Below are positions 19,247 to 28,818 of a stretch of DNA of 64,000 nt, piece by piece (the stretch's first letter is position 1; each line of letters opens with the position of its first letter). The position numbers were made by a program, and so were the translations under genes. The notes under the pieces are model-generated. The model searched no databases. It was not told where the DNA came from and was given only the letters and a program-made list of their open reading frames with translations. The DNA is from Gemmobacter lanyuensis (GTDB lineage: Bacteria; Pseudomonadota; Alphaproteobacteria; Rhodobacterales; Rhodobacteraceae), in the NCBI RefSeq assembly GCF_014652355.1, contig NZ_BMYQ01000001.1, positions 742,180 through 806,179 of the forward strand. The letters run 5' to 3'.

Positions 19247-21408
19247 TAGTGCGCGCCCCCCGAGAGCGACATCCAGGTGATCAGGGCGGCGATGCCCAGA
19301 ACCATGGCGAAAGCGTAGTGGAAGATGTAGCCGGACTGCATCCGGTTGACGAAGCGGGTGACCATCGGGATGAGGCCCATGGCCACGCCGTTGATCGTAC
19401 CGTCAATCACCGCGCCATCGCCCTTCTTCCACAGCACCAGGCCCAGCCAGCGCGCAGGCGTGACGAAGACGGCGTTGTAAAGCTCATCGAAGTACCACTT
19501 GTTCAGCAGGAATTCGTAAAGCGGGCGCTGCGTGGCGGCCAGACGCTTCGGCAGGCCGGGGTTCTTGATGTAGAACAGCCAGGCGGTGAACAGGCCGATC
19601 AGCATGGCGACGAAGGGGGAAACCTTGACCCAGGTCGGCACGGCATGCGCCTCGTGGATCATGTGGTTGTCGGCACCGAGGTAGATGGCCCCTTTCGGCG
19701 CGACAGCCGCGGCATGGCCTTCGGTGGCAACGGGGGCCGCATGACCTTCAGTTGCTTCCGTCGCGGCGGGGGCGGCATGGCCCTCGGCCTCGGCCGTGGC
19801 GCCATGGCCTTCGGTCGCATGGGCGGCCGGTTCCATCCCGAACCAGTTCCGCATCGCAACCTCATCCCCGAAGAAGACGTTGTACCACAGCATCCCCGAG
19901 AAGATCGCGCCCATTGCAAGCACACCGAGCGGGATCAGCATGACAGCCGGGCTCTCATGCGGTTCGTGGTGGCCGTGGCCGTGGTCATCATGCCCATGGG
20001 CATCATGGCCGTGATGGTGATCGTCATGCCCATGCGCCTTCGCGCGGCTTTCGCCGAAGAAGGTCAGGAACATCAGGCGCCACGAATAGAACGAGGTGAA
20101 GCATGCGGCGACAACCAGCAGCCAGAAGGCATACTGCGAACCGACATAGGCGCTTTCGATCACGGCGTCTTTCGACAGGAAGCCCGCGAAACCGAAATGC
20201 GTCAGCGGAATGCCCACACCGGTGATGGCCAGCGTCCCGATCATCATCGCCCAGAAGGTCAGCGGGATCTTCTTCCGCAGGCCGCCATAGTTCCGCATGT
20301 CCTGTTCGTGATGCGTTGCATGGATCACCGAACCGGCGCCGAGGAACAGCATCGCCTTGAAGAAGGCATGCGTGAAGAGGTGGAACATCGCGACCGAATA
20401 GACGCCCACGCCCGCGGCCACGAACATGTAGCCCAGCTGCGAACAGGTCGAATAGGCGATCACGCGTTTGATGTCATTCTGCACCAGACCCACGGTCGCG
20501 GCGAAGAAGGCAGTCGTTGCGCCCAGCACGGTGATGAAGGCCGTGGCCTGCGGCGCAAATTCATACAGCGGCGACATGCGGCAGACGAGGAAGACGCCCG
20601 CGGTCACCATGGTTGCCGCGTGGATCAGCGCCGACACCGGGGTCGGGCCTTCCATCGCGTCGGGCAGCCAGGTGTGCAGACCCAGCTGCGCCGATTTCCC
20701 CATCGCACCGATGAAGAGCAGCACGCCGATCAGGTTGGCCGCGTTCCATTCCGTCCAGAGGAAGGTCAGATTGGTTTCCGCCAGCGCCGGCGCCGCCGCA
20801 AATACGTCATCGAAACGGATCGAATCCGTCAGGAAGAACAGGCCGAAGATCCCCAGCGCAAAGCCGAAGTCACCCACGCGGTTCACGATGAAAGCCTTCA
20901 TCGCAGCCGCATTGGCCGAAGGCTTGCGGTAGTAGAAGCCGATCAGCAGATAGGAGGCTACGCCCACGCCTTCCCAGCCGAAGAACATCTGCACCAGGTT
21001 GTCCGAGGTGACGAGCATCAGCATCGCGAAGGTGAAGAACGACAGATAGGCGAAGAAGCGCGCCTTGTAGGCCTCGCCCTCATGCCAGTTGTCGTCATGG
21101 GCCATGTAGCCGAAGGAGTAGAGGTGCACGAGCGCCGAGACCGAGTTCACCACGACCAGCATGATCGCGGTCAGACGGTCGAGCCGGATGCCCCACTCGG
21201 TCGAGAGCGCGCCGGATTCGATCCAGCGCAGCAGCGTGATATGCTGGGTTTCCCCGTCAAAGCCCAGGAAGATGGTCCAGGACAGCGCGGCCGCAAGGAA
21301 GATCAATGCGGTGGCGACAACCTGGCCGGCTTTCTCGCCGATCAGCCGCCAGCCGAAGCCGCAGATCAGGGCCCCGACAAGGGGGGCAAGAAGAATGATC
21401 GTGGCCAT
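19246..21408 (-). CDS. nuoL: NADH-quinone oxidoreductase subunit L, with His-rich loop
   Basis: A 720-residue polytopic subunit (ND5-like), the distal proton channel with the long lateral helix of complex I. It has the antiporter core [19 protein letters not shown] and [20 protein letters not shown]. It is about 100 residues longer than E. coli NuoL (613). The excess lies between about residues 450 and 580: first a stretch extremely rich in His/Asp/Gly ([12 protein letters not shown]), then a membrane helix, then Ala/Thr/Glu/His repeats (ATEGHAAP-like). The core otherwise looks intact. It begins 6 bp after nuoK. Confidence 0.97.
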   Translation of the reverse strand: MATIILLAPLVGALICGFGWRLIGEKAGQVVATALIFLAAALSWTIFLGFDGETQHITLLRWIESGALSTEWGIRLDRLTAIMLVVVNSVSALVHLYSFGYMAHDDNWHEGEAYKARFFAYLSFFTFAMLMLVTSDNLVQMFFGWEGVGVASYLLIGFYYRKPSANAAAMKAFIVNRVGDFGFALGIFGLFFLTDSIRFDDVFAAAPALAETNLTFLWTEWNAANLIGVLLFIGAMGKSAQLGLHTWLPDAMEGPTPVSALIHAATMVTAGVFLVCRMSPLYEFAPQATAFITVLGATTAFFAATVGLVQNDIKRVIAYSTCSQLGYMFVAAGVGVYSVAMFHLFTHAFFKAMLFLGAGSVIHATHHEQDMRNYGGLRKKIPLTFWAMMIGTLAITGVGIPLTHFGFAGFLSKDAVIESAYVGSQYAFWLLVVAACFTSFYSWRLMFLTFFGESRAKAHGHDDHHHGHDAHGHDDHGHGHHEPHESPAVMLIPLGVLAMGAIFSGMLWYNVFFGDEVAMRNWFGMEPAAHATEGHGATAEAEGHAAPAATEATEGHAAPVATEGHAAAVAPKGAIYLGADNHMIHEAHAVPTWVKVSPFVAMLIGLFTAWLFYIKNPGLPKRLAATQRPLYEFLLNKWYFDELYNAVFVTPARWLGLVLWKKGDGAVIDGTINGVAMGLIPMVTRFVNRMQSGYIFHYAFAMVLGIAALITWMSLSGGAH

Positions 21409-21414
21409 GGATCC

Positions 21415-21720
21415 TTAGCCTTTCATCACGTTGGCGTCTTCGACGTCGATGGTGCCGCGGGTCCGGAAGAAGCTTACCAGGATCGCAAGACCGATCGCCG
21501 CCTCAGCGGCGGCCACGGTCAGCACGAACATGGTGAAGACCTGCCCGACCAGATCGCCGAGGAACGACGAGAAGGCGACGAGGTTGATGTTCACCGAAAG
21601 AAGCATGAGTTCGATCGACATGAGGATGACGATCACGTTCTTCCGGTTGAGGAAGATGCCGAAGATGCCAATGACGAACAGCGCAGCCGCCACCGTCAGG
21701 TAATGTTCCAGTCCTACCAT
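21415..21720 (-). CDS. nuoK: NADH-quinone oxidoreductase subunit K
   Basis: A 101-residue protein with three membrane helices (ND4L-like). The two conserved membrane Glu residues sit in [10 protein letters not shown] and [10 protein letters not shown], which belong to the proton path next to the quinone site. The ATG at 21720 gives the standard length; an upstream in-frame extension would read GC-rich noncoding DNA. It follows an unusual 107-bp gap after nuoJ. Confidence 0.95.
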   Translation of the reverse strand: MVGLEHYLTVAAALFVIGIFGIFLNRKNVIVILMSIELMLLSVNINLVAFSSFLGDLVGQVFTMFVLTVAAAEAAIGLAILVSFFRTRGTIDVEDANVMKG

Positions 21721-21740
21721 TCTCGTCCCTCCGGGTCCGA

Positions 21741-21827
21741 CGCCCGATTTGTTCCTGTGCGGCCCTGCCGCCGCGGGGCGGGTGGGCCCGCCGCCGCATT
21801 GGGCGGGTTGGTCCCGCCCGGTCTGTT
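21741..21827 (-). repeat. GC-rich tandem hairpins between nuoJ and nuoK
   Basis: This gap lies inside an otherwise tightly packed operon. Next to the nuoJ stop is GGGCGGG-TTGGT-CCCGCCC (21801-21819, perfect 7-bp arms). It is followed toward nuoK by a second, imperfect GC-rich palindromic stretch (about 21768-21796). No T-tract follows, so it is more likely an RNA-processing or stabilising structure than a terminator. Confidence 0.55.
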
Positions 21828-22442
21828 TCAGAGCCCCTGCCCCGGCTTCACGTCTTTCAGTTCCATCGCCTTGGCCGGGTCGCGCCACATCTGGTGCAGC
21901 ACGTTCTGGCGCTTGACATCCTTGCGGTGGCGCAGCGTCAGCACGATCGCGCCGATCATCGCCACCAGCAGAACCAGACCCGATGCCTGGAAGAGGTAGA
22001 TGTACTTGTCATAGATCAGCAGGCCGAGCGCCTTGGTGTTCTCCACCTCGGTGATCGCGGGCGTCACCGCCTGACGCAGACCCAGCGCGCCGTCCGCTTG
22101 CTGCCAGGCGGCATAGGCCATGCCGAATTGCAGGATGATGATGACCCCGACCAGCAGCGCCAGCGGCATGGTGCGCGCCATTTCGCCCTTCAGCTCGGCA
22201 AAATCGACGTCAAGCATCATGACCACGAAGAGGAACAGCACCGCCACCGCGCCGACATAGACGATGATCAGCAGCATGGCGACGAATTCTGCCCCCAGCA
22301 GCACGAACAGCCCGGCCGACGACAGGAAGGCCAGGATCAGCCAGAGAACAGAATGCACGGGGTTGCGCGATACGGTGACCATGAGGCCCGCCGCCACCGT
22401 CACCACGGCGAAGCAATAGAAGGCAATATCCGCAACGCTCAT
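21828..22442 (-). CDS. nuoJ: NADH-quinone oxidoreductase subunit J
   Basis: A 204-residue membrane subunit (ND6-like) with five predicted helices. The conserved [20 protein letters not shown] and the pi-bulge helix region [20 protein letters not shown] lie in the first 90 residues. It contributes to coupling quinone reduction with proton pumping. Its start overlaps the preceding CMD-family gene by 4 bp (ATGA). Confidence 0.96.
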   Translation of the reverse strand: MSVADIAFYCFAVVTVAAGLMVTVSRNPVHSVLWLILAFLSSAGLFVLLGAEFVAMLLIIVYVGAVAVLFLFVVMMLDVDFAELKGEMARTMPLALLVGVIIILQFGMAYAAWQQADGALGLRQAVTPAITEVENTKALGLLIYDKYIYLFQASGLVLLVAMIGAIVLTLRHRKDVKRQNVLHQMWRDPAKAMELKDVKPGQGL

Positions 22443-22849
22443 GCGTCTTTCTCCTCGGTTTCCGCAAAAACCGCCTGAGCCATCTCAAGCGCCTTCTGCA
22501 TGGCGGGCAAACCGCCGAACATGCTCATCTGCCAGATCACTTCCGCAATCTCGCGTTTGGTCGCCCCGGCTTCGAGCGCGTGGCGGATCGTCAGCTTCAG
22601 CTGCGCCTCCGCATGGGCACCCAGAACCGTCAGCGCCGCGATGGTGACCAGAAGCCGAGTCTTGGCATCCAGCCCCTCGCGGTTGAAGGTCTTTCCGAAC
22701 CACATCTCCATCATGTCTTTCGTCATGGTGGGGATGAAGTTTTCGAGGCCCTTCGCCGAGAAACCTTCCAGAGAGGGGTTGAAGGCGCGGACCATATCCT
22801 GGCCCTGCTCCATCATATTCTTGAAAAGCTTGGCGAAATCCTCGGTCAT
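22439..22849 (-). CDS. Carboxymuconolactone-decarboxylase-family (AhpD-like) protein inside nuo operon
   Basis: A 136-residue all-helical protein of the CMD fold: [20 protein letters not shown] then [20 protein letters not shown]. AhpD-type members use a CxxC pair for peroxide defence, but no CxxC is visible here, so a redox role by that mechanism is unlikely. It lies between nuoI (6 bp upstream) and nuoJ (4-bp overlap) and must be co-expressed with complex I. The function is unknown; an assembly or protective role is a guess. Confidence 0.85.
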   Translation of the reverse strand: MTEDFAKLFKNMMEQGQDMVRAFNPSLEGFSAKGLENFIPTMTKDMMEMWFGKTFNREGLDAKTRLLVTIAALTVLGAHAEAQLKLTIRHALEAGATKREIAEVIWQMSMFGGLPAMQKALEMAQAVFAETEEKDA

Positions 22850-22855
22850 GGCCGC

Positions 22856-23359
22856 TTACCGATAGGGCGCGTCAAGTTCAAGGTTCCGCGCGATCTCGGC
22901 TTCCCAGCGGGCGCCGTTCGAAAGCAGCTTTTCCTTGGTGTAATACAGCTCTTCGCGGGTCTCGGTCGAAAACTCGAAGTTCGGCCCCTCGACGATGGCA
23001 TCCACCGGGCAGGCTTCCTGACAGAAGCCGCAGTAGATGCATTTCGTCATGTCGATGTCATAGCGCGTCGTGCGGCGGCTGCCGTCTTCGCGCGGTTCGG
23101 CATCGATGGTGATGGCCTGGGCCGGGCAGACCGCCTCGCAGAGTTTGCAGGCGATGCAACGCTCTTCCCCGTTGGGATAGCGGCGCAGCGCATGCTCACC
23201 CCGGAACCGCGGTGACAGCGGGCCTTTTTCATGCGGGTAGTTCAGCGTTGCCTTGGGCGCAAAGAAGTAGCGCAGCCCAAGGCCGAAGCCCTTGATGAAG
23301 TCCACGAGCAGGAAATACTTCGCGGCGCGGTTGAAGTCGATTGCGCGAGTTTCGCCCAT
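22856..23359 (-). CDS. nuoI: NADH-quinone oxidoreductase subunit I
   Basis: A 167-residue peripheral-arm subunit (TYKY-like) carrying two 4Fe-4S clusters, N6a and N6b. The two cysteine motifs are [12 protein letters not shown] and [12 protein letters not shown], about 40 residues apart. The ATG at 23359 gives the family N-terminus MGETRAIDF; the longer frame upstream runs into nuoH. It starts 1 bp after the nuoH stop codon. Confidence 0.97.
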   Translation of the reverse strand: MGETRAIDFNRAAKYFLLVDFIKGFGLGLRYFFAPKATLNYPHEKGPLSPRFRGEHALRRYPNGEERCIACKLCEAVCPAQAITIDAEPREDGSRRTTRYDIDMTKCIYCGFCQEACPVDAIVEGPNFEFSTETREELYYTKEKLLSNGARWEAEIARNLELDAPYR

Positions 23360-23360
23360 T

Positions 23361-24398
23361 TCAGCCCCCGATGGTCCAGCGTGCCCACAGGCCGCCGAGC
23401 ACTTCGTATTTTGCAAGGAATGCCACGATCACGACCCAAGCGAGCGACAGCGGCAGGAACACTTTCCAACCGATCCGCATCAGCTGGTCATAGCGGTAGC
23501 GCGGCACGATGGCCTTCACCATGGCGAACATGAAGAAGAAGAAGGCCATCTTGGCGACCATCCACCACGGGCCATCCGCCAGACCCGGGATCGGCGATAG
23601 CCAGCCCCCGAAGAACAGCAGCGAGATCAGCGCGCACATCAGGAAGATGGCGATATATTCGCCGGCCATGAACAGCAGGAACGGGGTCGAGCTGTATTCA
23701 ACCTGATACCCGGCCACGAGTTCCGACTCCGCTTCGGGAAGGTCAAAGGGCGGACGGTTGGTTTCGGCCAGCGCCGAGATGAAGAACAGCGCGACCATCG
23801 GCAAGTGCGGCAGCCAGTACCAGCCCAGCAGACCCCAGCCATTATCCTGCGCGCGCACGATATCGCCAAAGTTCATCGACCCGGTCGAGATGATGATCCC
23901 GATGATGATCAGACCCAGCGACACCTCGTACGAGATCATCTGCGCGGCAGAGCGCAGCGAGCCCAGGAACGGGTATTTCGAGTTCGACGCCCAGCCCCCC
24001 ATGATCACGCCGTAAACCTCGAGCGAGGAGATGGCGAAGACATAAAGGATAGCCACGTTGATATCGGCCAGAACCCAGCCGTCATTGAACGGCACCACCG
24101 CCCAGGCGATCATCGCCAGAACGAAGGACAGCATAGGCGCAAGGAAGAACACCGGACGGTCTGCACCCGCCGGAATCACAACCTCTTTCACCACGTATTT
24201 GAGCGCATCCGCCACGGATTGCAGCAGCCCGAAGGCACCGACCACGTTCGGACCACGCCGCATCTGGACAGCAGCCCAGATCTTGCGGTCGCCGTAGACG
24301 AGGAACAGCAGCGAGATCATCACGAAGGCGATGACCAGAAGACTTTGCGCCGCGATCAGCAGCGCCGTCCCCAGCCCGGTTTGCAGAAATTCAGCCAT
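23361..24398 (-). CDS. nuoH: NADH-quinone oxidoreductase subunit H
   Basis: A 345-residue polytopic subunit (ND1-like) that forms the quinone-binding chamber at the junction of the two arms. It has the conserved ERRGPN-like stretch ([16 protein letters not shown]), the acidic [23 protein letters not shown] region and [14 protein letters not shown]-like [12 protein letters not shown]. It lies 35 bp after the small lipoprotein gene at 24434. Confidence 0.97.
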   Translation of the reverse strand: MAEFLQTGLGTALLIAAQSLLVIAFVMISLLFLVYGDRKIWAAVQMRRGPNVVGAFGLLQSVADALKYVVKEVVIPAGADRPVFFLAPMLSFVLAMIAWAVVPFNDGWVLADINVAILYVFAISSLEVYGVIMGGWASNSKYPFLGSLRSAAQMISYEVSLGLIIIGIIISTGSMNFGDIVRAQDNGWGLLGWYWLPHLPMVALFFISALAETNRPPFDLPEAESELVAGYQVEYSSTPFLLFMAGEYIAIFLMCALISLLFFGGWLSPIPGLADGPWWMVAKMAFFFFMFAMVKAIVPRYRYDQLMRIGWKVFLPLSLAWVVIVAFLAKYEVLGGLWARWTIGG

Positions 24399-24433
24399 TT
24401 TGCCTTTGGTCCCTCAGCCCAAATTCTCGTTCT

Positions 24434-24835
24434 TCATACCGTCGGTATCCCCAGTTCGCCACAGTCGCGCACCATGACTTCGGCGTCGATCGTCCGCAGC
24501 CCCCGGGGCAGCGCGGCGGAAATGGTGTAAACCGCATCCCCGCGCCAAGTATTTCCTGTCCGTCCCACGGTGGTCCGGACATGGCGCGCAAACCCGAACC
24601 CCCGGATCAGCGCATATTGGGCCGCCGCACAGCGCGCATAGGCCTCGACATCGGTCGTATTCCGCGCGTTCGTCATCTCGACGCGGAAATTCACCAGATC
24701 ACCGTCCAGAAGGATCGTCTCGATCCCCTTGTAGGCGGCCGCTTCCGGCGTTTTGCTTTGAACCTCGCCCCCTGTGCAACCCGAAAGCATCACGAAAGCA
24801 ATGCCAAAGGTCAAAATCAGGGCGCGCGGCCACAT
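24434..24835 (-). CDS. Putative lipoprotein between nuoG and nuoH
   Basis: A 133-residue product with a lipoprotein signal: hydrophobic ALILTFGIAFVML followed by the lipobox LSGC (Cys at about residue 19). The mature part has two further Cys (YARCAAAQYA and VRDCGELGIP) that could pair. I do not recognise the family. It begins 4 bp after the nuoG stop and is followed by nuoH, so it is part of the complex I transcript. A periplasm-facing accessory or assembly role is only inferred from position. Confidence 0.75.
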   Translation of the reverse strand: MWPRALILTFGIAFVMLSGCTGGEVQSKTPEAAAYKGIETILLDGDLVNFRVEMTNARNTTDVEAYARCAAAQYALIRGFGFARHVRTTVGRTGNTWRGDAVYTISAALPRGLRTIDAEVMVRDCGELGIPTV

Positions 24836-24839
24836 TCCT

Positions 24840-26849
24840 TCACTCCGCCGCCAGCGGGGCCTGTGCGCGGCCGTGGGCCATCGCGGACAGTTCCCCCATC
24901 AGCGCCGAGGCGCGGGCGATCGGGTTGGTCAGGTAATAGTCGGTCACCGCAAGGCCGAAAGCCGCATTGCCCAGCTGGGCGCGCGGCAGCGCGGTCCAGC
25001 CGTTGTCGGCGACTTCGTCGATCCGGCCCAGGTGCGGATGGGCGGCAACAATGCGCGCGCGCAGCTGCGCGAGGCTATCCCAAGCGAAGGTGGCGCCGAT
25101 TTCCGCCGAGAGCGCCCGCAGGATGGCCCAGTTTTCCTTGGCCTCGCCCGGCGCAAAGCCCGCGCGCAGTGCAAGCTGCGGACGACCTTCGGTATTCACG
25201 AACAGGCCATTTTCTTCGGTATAGGCCGCACCCGGCAGGATCACGTCGGCACGATGTGCGCCGCGGTCGCCATGGCTGCCCTGGTAGATCACGAAGGCAC
25301 CGGCATCGATGTCCACCTCGTCAGCGCCAAGGTTGTAGATCACCTCGGCCCCATCGGTCGCGGGTTTCAGGCCACCCTCGGTCGTGCAACCGATATCCAT
25401 CGCACCCACGCGGCTGGCAGCGGTGTGCAGCACCAGAAGGCGCGCGCCGGTCGCTTCACACAGCGCCTGCGCCTCGGCCAGAACGGCGGCGCCGTCGGCG
25501 TCGCGCAGCGCGCCCTGCCCCACGATGACCACGCCACCCTGATCGGCCTTGGCCCCGGCAACCAGCGCCTGCAGCGCCTGACGGTCGGTGCCCAGATGGG
25601 CCACGTCATAGGTCAGATCCACGGCCTGACCGATCAGCGACACTTGCGCGCCATGCGCCCAGGCCTTGCGGATACGGGCATTCAGCACCGGCGCCTCGGT
25701 GCGCGGGTTGGTCCCGATCAGCACGATGACCTTGGCCTGATCGATATCCTCGATCACGGCATTGCCGACATAGGCCGAACGGTTGCCCGCGGGCAGCTTG
25801 GCGCCATCGACGCGGCATTCCACCGTGCCACCCAGCGATTCCACCAGCGTTTTCAGCGAATAGGCCGCTTCCACGGGAACCAGATCGCCGATCAGGCCGG
25901 TCACTTTCTTGCCCTTCATCGCGGCGGCGGCCACGGCCAGCGCCTCGCCCCAGCCTGCTTTCCGCAGGCGGCCATTTTCCCGGATGTAAGGGGTGTCAAG
26001 CCGTTGACGACGCAGGCCATCCCAGATGAAGCGGGATTTGTCGCTCAGCCATTCCTCGTTCACGCCGTCATGGTTGCGCGGCACGATACGCATCACTTCG
26101 CGGCCCTTGGTGTCGATGCGGATGTTCGACCCGAGCGCATCCATCACGTCGATGGATTCAGTCTTGGTCAGCTCCCACGGACGGGCGGTGAAGGCATAGG
26201 GCTTAGAGGTCAGCGCGCCAACCGGGCACAGGTCGATGATATTGCCCTGCAGGTTCGAATCCAGCGTCAGGTTCAGATAGCTGGTGATCTCGCTATCCTC
26301 GCCGCGGCCGGTCTGGCCCATCTGGGTGATGCCCGCGACCTCGGTCGTGAAGCGCACGCAGCGGGTGCAGCTGATGCAGCGGGTCATCTCGGTCTTGACC
26401 AGCGGACCGAGGTTCAGGTTTTCGGAGGCGCGCTTCGGCTCGCGGTAGCGGCTGAAATCCACGCCATAGGCCATGGCCTGATCCTGCAGGTCGCATTCGC
26501 CGCCCTGGTCGCAGATCGGGCAATCGAGCGGGTGGTTGATGAGCAGGAACTCCATCACCCCTTCGCGGGCCTTCTTCACCATGGGCGAATTGGTCTTGAC
26601 GACCGGCGGTTCACCGTTCGGGCCGGGGCGCAGGTCGCGCACCTGCATGGCGCAGCTGGCGGCAGGCTTCGGCGGGCCGCCGACGACCTCGACCAGACAC
26701 ATCCGGCAGTTGCCCGCGATCGACAGACGCTCGTGATAGCAGAAGCGCGGGATTTCGATCCCGGCGACCTCGGCTGCCTGAATGATCGTCATCGCGCCGT
26801 CGACTTCGACCTCGATGCCGTCGATGATGATTTTCTTGAGGTTGCTCAT
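24840..26849 (-). CDS. nuoG: NADH-quinone oxidoreductase subunit G
   Basis: A 669-residue peripheral-arm subunit, the short form like the mitochondrial 75-kDa subunit (E. coli NuoG is 908). The N-terminal 2Fe-2S ligands are in [15 protein letters not shown] and a later Cys (PAASC). The His-ligated N5 cluster region is [19 protein letters not shown], and the N4 motif is [10 protein letters not shown]. The four-Cys N7 site of E. coli/Thermus-type NuoG was not seen. The C-terminal part is molybdopterin-oxidoreductase-like without cofactor. The gene sits between two small lipoprotein genes. Confidence 0.97.
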   Translation of the reverse strand: MSNLKKIIIDGIEVEVDGAMTIIQAAEVAGIEIPRFCYHERLSIAGNCRMCLVEVVGGPPKPAASCAMQVRDLRPGPNGEPPVVKTNSPMVKKAREGVMEFLLINHPLDCPICDQGGECDLQDQAMAYGVDFSRYREPKRASENLNLGPLVKTEMTRCISCTRCVRFTTEVAGITQMGQTGRGEDSEITSYLNLTLDSNLQGNIIDLCPVGALTSKPYAFTARPWELTKTESIDVMDALGSNIRIDTKGREVMRIVPRNHDGVNEEWLSDKSRFIWDGLRRQRLDTPYIRENGRLRKAGWGEALAVAAAAMKGKKVTGLIGDLVPVEAAYSLKTLVESLGGTVECRVDGAKLPAGNRSAYVGNAVIEDIDQAKVIVLIGTNPRTEAPVLNARIRKAWAHGAQVSLIGQAVDLTYDVAHLGTDRQALQALVAGAKADQGGVVIVGQGALRDADGAAVLAEAQALCEATGARLLVLHTAASRVGAMDIGCTTEGGLKPATDGAEVIYNLGADEVDIDAGAFVIYQGSHGDRGAHRADVILPGAAYTEENGLFVNTEGRPQLALRAGFAPGEAKENWAILRALSAEIGATFAWDSLAQLRARIVAAHPHLGRIDEVADNGWTALPRAQLGNAAFGLAVTDYYLTNPIARASALMGELSAMAHGRAQAPLAAE

Positions 26850-26853
26850 CAGC

Positions 26854-26916
26854 TTACTCCGCCGAAATCCGCGCTGCGGCCAAGGCCCGCGCCGTCATCT
26901 GTTGGGAAGGGGTCAT
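26854..26916 (-). CDS. 20-residue start-stop-coupled micro-ORF upstream of nuoG
   Basis: ATG at 26916 overlaps the stop of the preceding lipoprotein gene by 4 bp (ATGA) and the frame ends with TAA at 26854, 4 bp before the nuoG ATG. It reads [20 protein letters not shown]. The coupling on both sides suggests ribosomes may pass through it to reach nuoG. It may be a remnant of a longer gene or a simple coupling device; expression is unproven. Confidence 0.35.
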   Translation of the reverse strand: MTPSQQMTARALAAARISAE

Positions 26917-27269
26917 GCACAGCCCCCTTCGAAAATCCATGCACCGCGGTCATAACGACCCACGGCCTGCGGCTGAAACCGCCCGCGCGCATCCGCACAG
27001 GCCGCCGCCGCCACTGTCTTGGCCAGACGCCCCTGATCGAACCCGAGCGCGCCGACAACCACCGTCTGCCCCGCCACGGGCTGTGCCCCGGCCGAGGTGA
27101 GCTGATGTCCGACCGCCCCTGCCCCGATCCGCGCCGGATACACCGCAGCCCCCTGCGAAACGGCATAGTCCCCGGCCTTGGCCGGGGCTGCCGCTTCGGG
27201 CGCGGGTGCGGCGACACAGGCCGAAAGGCCCGCTGCCATACCCATGCTGATCAGGGGACGCGCGTTCAT
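26913..27269 (-). CDS. Putative small lipoprotein between nuoF and nuoG
   Basis: A 118-residue product with an N-terminal signal and lipobox (GMAAGLSAC, Cys at about residue 18), then an Ala/Pro linker and a Gly/Ala-rich domain with two Cys near the end (AAACADARGR, FEGGCA). No known family is recognised. The ATG at 27269 overlaps the nuoF stop (TGATG), so it is translationally coupled; a GTG one codon earlier is the alternative. It is the second lipoprotein encoded within this nuo cluster. Confidence 0.72.
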   Translation of the reverse strand: MNARPLISMGMAAGLSACVAAPAPEAAAPAKAGDYAVSQGAAVYPARIGAGAVGHQLTSAGAQPVAGQTVVVGALGFDQGRLAKTVAAAACADARGRFQPQAVGRYDRGAWIFEGGCA

Positions 27270-28564
27270 CACTCGGCCGCCATCGCACCCATGCGGCCGG
27301 TCTTCTTGGCCTTGATGCGATCTTCGATCTCTTCGCGGTAGTGGCGGATCAGACCCTGGATCGGCCAGGCGGCGGCATCGCCCAGGGCGCAGATCGTGTG
27401 GCCTTCCACCTGTTTCGTCACGCTGAGCAGCAGGTCGATCTCTTCGACCTCGGCCTCACCGCGGACCAGACGGTCCATGACGCGCATCATCCAGCCTGTG
27501 CCTTCGCGGCACGGCGTGCACTGGCCACAGCTTTCGTGCTTGAAGAACTTCGACAGACGCCAGATCGCCTTGATGATGTCGGTCGACTGATCCATCACGA
27601 TCAGGCAGGCCGTCCCGAAGGACGATTGCAGCGCGCGCATGCCATCATAATCCATGATCGCATCTTCGCATTTGTCCGCCGGGATCACCGGGCAGCTGGC
27701 GCCGCCGGGGATGACTGCCTTCAGGTTCTTCCAGCCGCCACGCACACCGCCGCCGTGCTTTTCGATCAGCTCGCGCATGGGGATCGACATCGATTCCTCG
27801 ATGACGCAGGGGGTGTTGATATGGCCCGACATGCCGAAGAGCTTCACGCCCGCATTGTTCGGACGCCCGAACGAGGCGAACCAGGCCGCGCCACGGCGCA
27901 GGATCGTCGGCGCCACGGCGATGGATTCCACGTTGTTCACGGTGGTCGGGCAGCCATAAAGGCCCGAGCCTGCCGGGAACGGCGGCTTCATCCGCGGCAT
28001 GCCCTTCTTGCCCTCAAGGCTTTCAAGCAGCGCGGTTTCCTCACCACAGATATAGGCGCCGGCCCCGTGGTGCAGGTAGACGTCGAAATCATAGCCCGAC
28101 TTGCAGGCATTGCGGCCGATCAGACCGGCGTCATAGCATTCGTCGATCGCGGCCTGCAGGGCCTCTTTCTCGCGCACATATTCGCCGCGAATGTAGATAT
28201 AGGCAGCCGAGGCGCCCATCGCGAAGCCCGCCACAAGGCAGCCCTCGATCAGGGTATGCGGATCATGGCGCATGATCTCGCGGTCCTTGCAGGTGCCCGG
28301 CTCGGATTCGTCGGCGTTCACCACCAGATACGAGGGACGGCCATCCGACTGCTTGGGCATGAAGGACCATTTCATGCCGGTCGGGAAGCCTGCGCCCCCA
28401 CGGCCCCGAAGGCCCGAGTCCTTCATGATCTGGATGATCCCGTCGCGGCCAAGCGCCAGCAACCCTGCGGTGTTGTCCCAATGGCCGCGCGCCATTGCAC
28501 CCTTCAGGGAACGGTCGTGCATCCCGTAGAGGTTGGTGAAGATCCGGTCCTGATCCTTCAGCAT
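27269..28564 (-). CDS. nuoF: NADH-quinone oxidoreductase subunit F
   Basis: A 431-residue NADH- and FMN-binding subunit (51-kDa-like), where electrons enter complex I. It has the FMN/NADH loop [13 protein letters not shown] near residue 52, the second glycine-rich region YIRGEY, and the N3 4Fe-4S motif [12 protein letters not shown] near residue 345 with a later Cys in TICALGD. It lies 9 bp after the small membrane protein gene. Confidence 0.97.
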   Translation of the reverse strand: MLKDQDRIFTNLYGMHDRSLKGAMARGHWDNTAGLLALGRDGIIQIMKDSGLRGRGGAGFPTGMKWSFMPKQSDGRPSYLVVNADESEPGTCKDREIMRHDPHTLIEGCLVAGFAMGASAAYIYIRGEYVREKEALQAAIDECYDAGLIGRNACKSGYDFDVYLHHGAGAYICGEETALLESLEGKKGMPRMKPPFPAGSGLYGCPTTVNNVESIAVAPTILRRGAAWFASFGRPNNAGVKLFGMSGHINTPCVIEESMSIPMRELIEKHGGGVRGGWKNLKAVIPGGASCPVIPADKCEDAIMDYDGMRALQSSFGTACLIVMDQSTDIIKAIWRLSKFFKHESCGQCTPCREGTGWMMRVMDRLVRGEAEVEEIDLLLSVTKQVEGHTICALGDAAAWPIQGLIRHYREEIEDRIKAKKTGRMGAMAAE

Positions 28565-28573
28565 GTTCTGCCC

Positions 28574-28807
28574 TCAATTCCCCCGGTGAACGGCCTTGCG
28601 CCGCCGCCAGATCTGATACGTGACGACCAGCGCCCAGAAGAACGCGGCCAGTGCGGCAAGGTCGAAAAGAAAGACGTAGCGGGCCTCAAGCCCGATCTTC
28701 CCGCCCAGCCATTGCGCCCCCATCCACAGCAACATGGTTCCCGCGATGACGAATGCCACAAGGCGCGCGCTGCGCTTGAGGCTGTCATCCTGGAGGGGTG
28801 CGCTCAT
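28574..28807 (-). CDS. Small two-helix membrane protein between nuoE and nuoF (DUF5337-like)
   Basis: A 77-residue protein with two membrane helices (AFVIAGTMLLWMGAQWLGG and YVFLFDLAALAAFFWALVV) and a basic C-terminus (WRRRKAVHRGN). It resembles the small DUF5337 family, which I remember as a rhodobacterial nuo-cluster protein; I could not check this. The ATG at 28807 lies 11 bp after the nuoE stop. The role is unknown. Confidence 0.78.
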   Translation of the reverse strand: MSAPLQDDSLKRSARLVAFVIAGTMLLWMGAQWLGGKIGLEARYVFLFDLAALAAFFWALVVTYQIWRRRKAVHRGN

Positions 28808-28818
28808 TGTCTCTTGCC

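Noticed and set aside
26251-26263. AGGTTCGAATCCA, like a tRNA T-arm
   Set aside because: It lies inside nuoG, with no acceptor stem, D-arm or anticodon arm around it.
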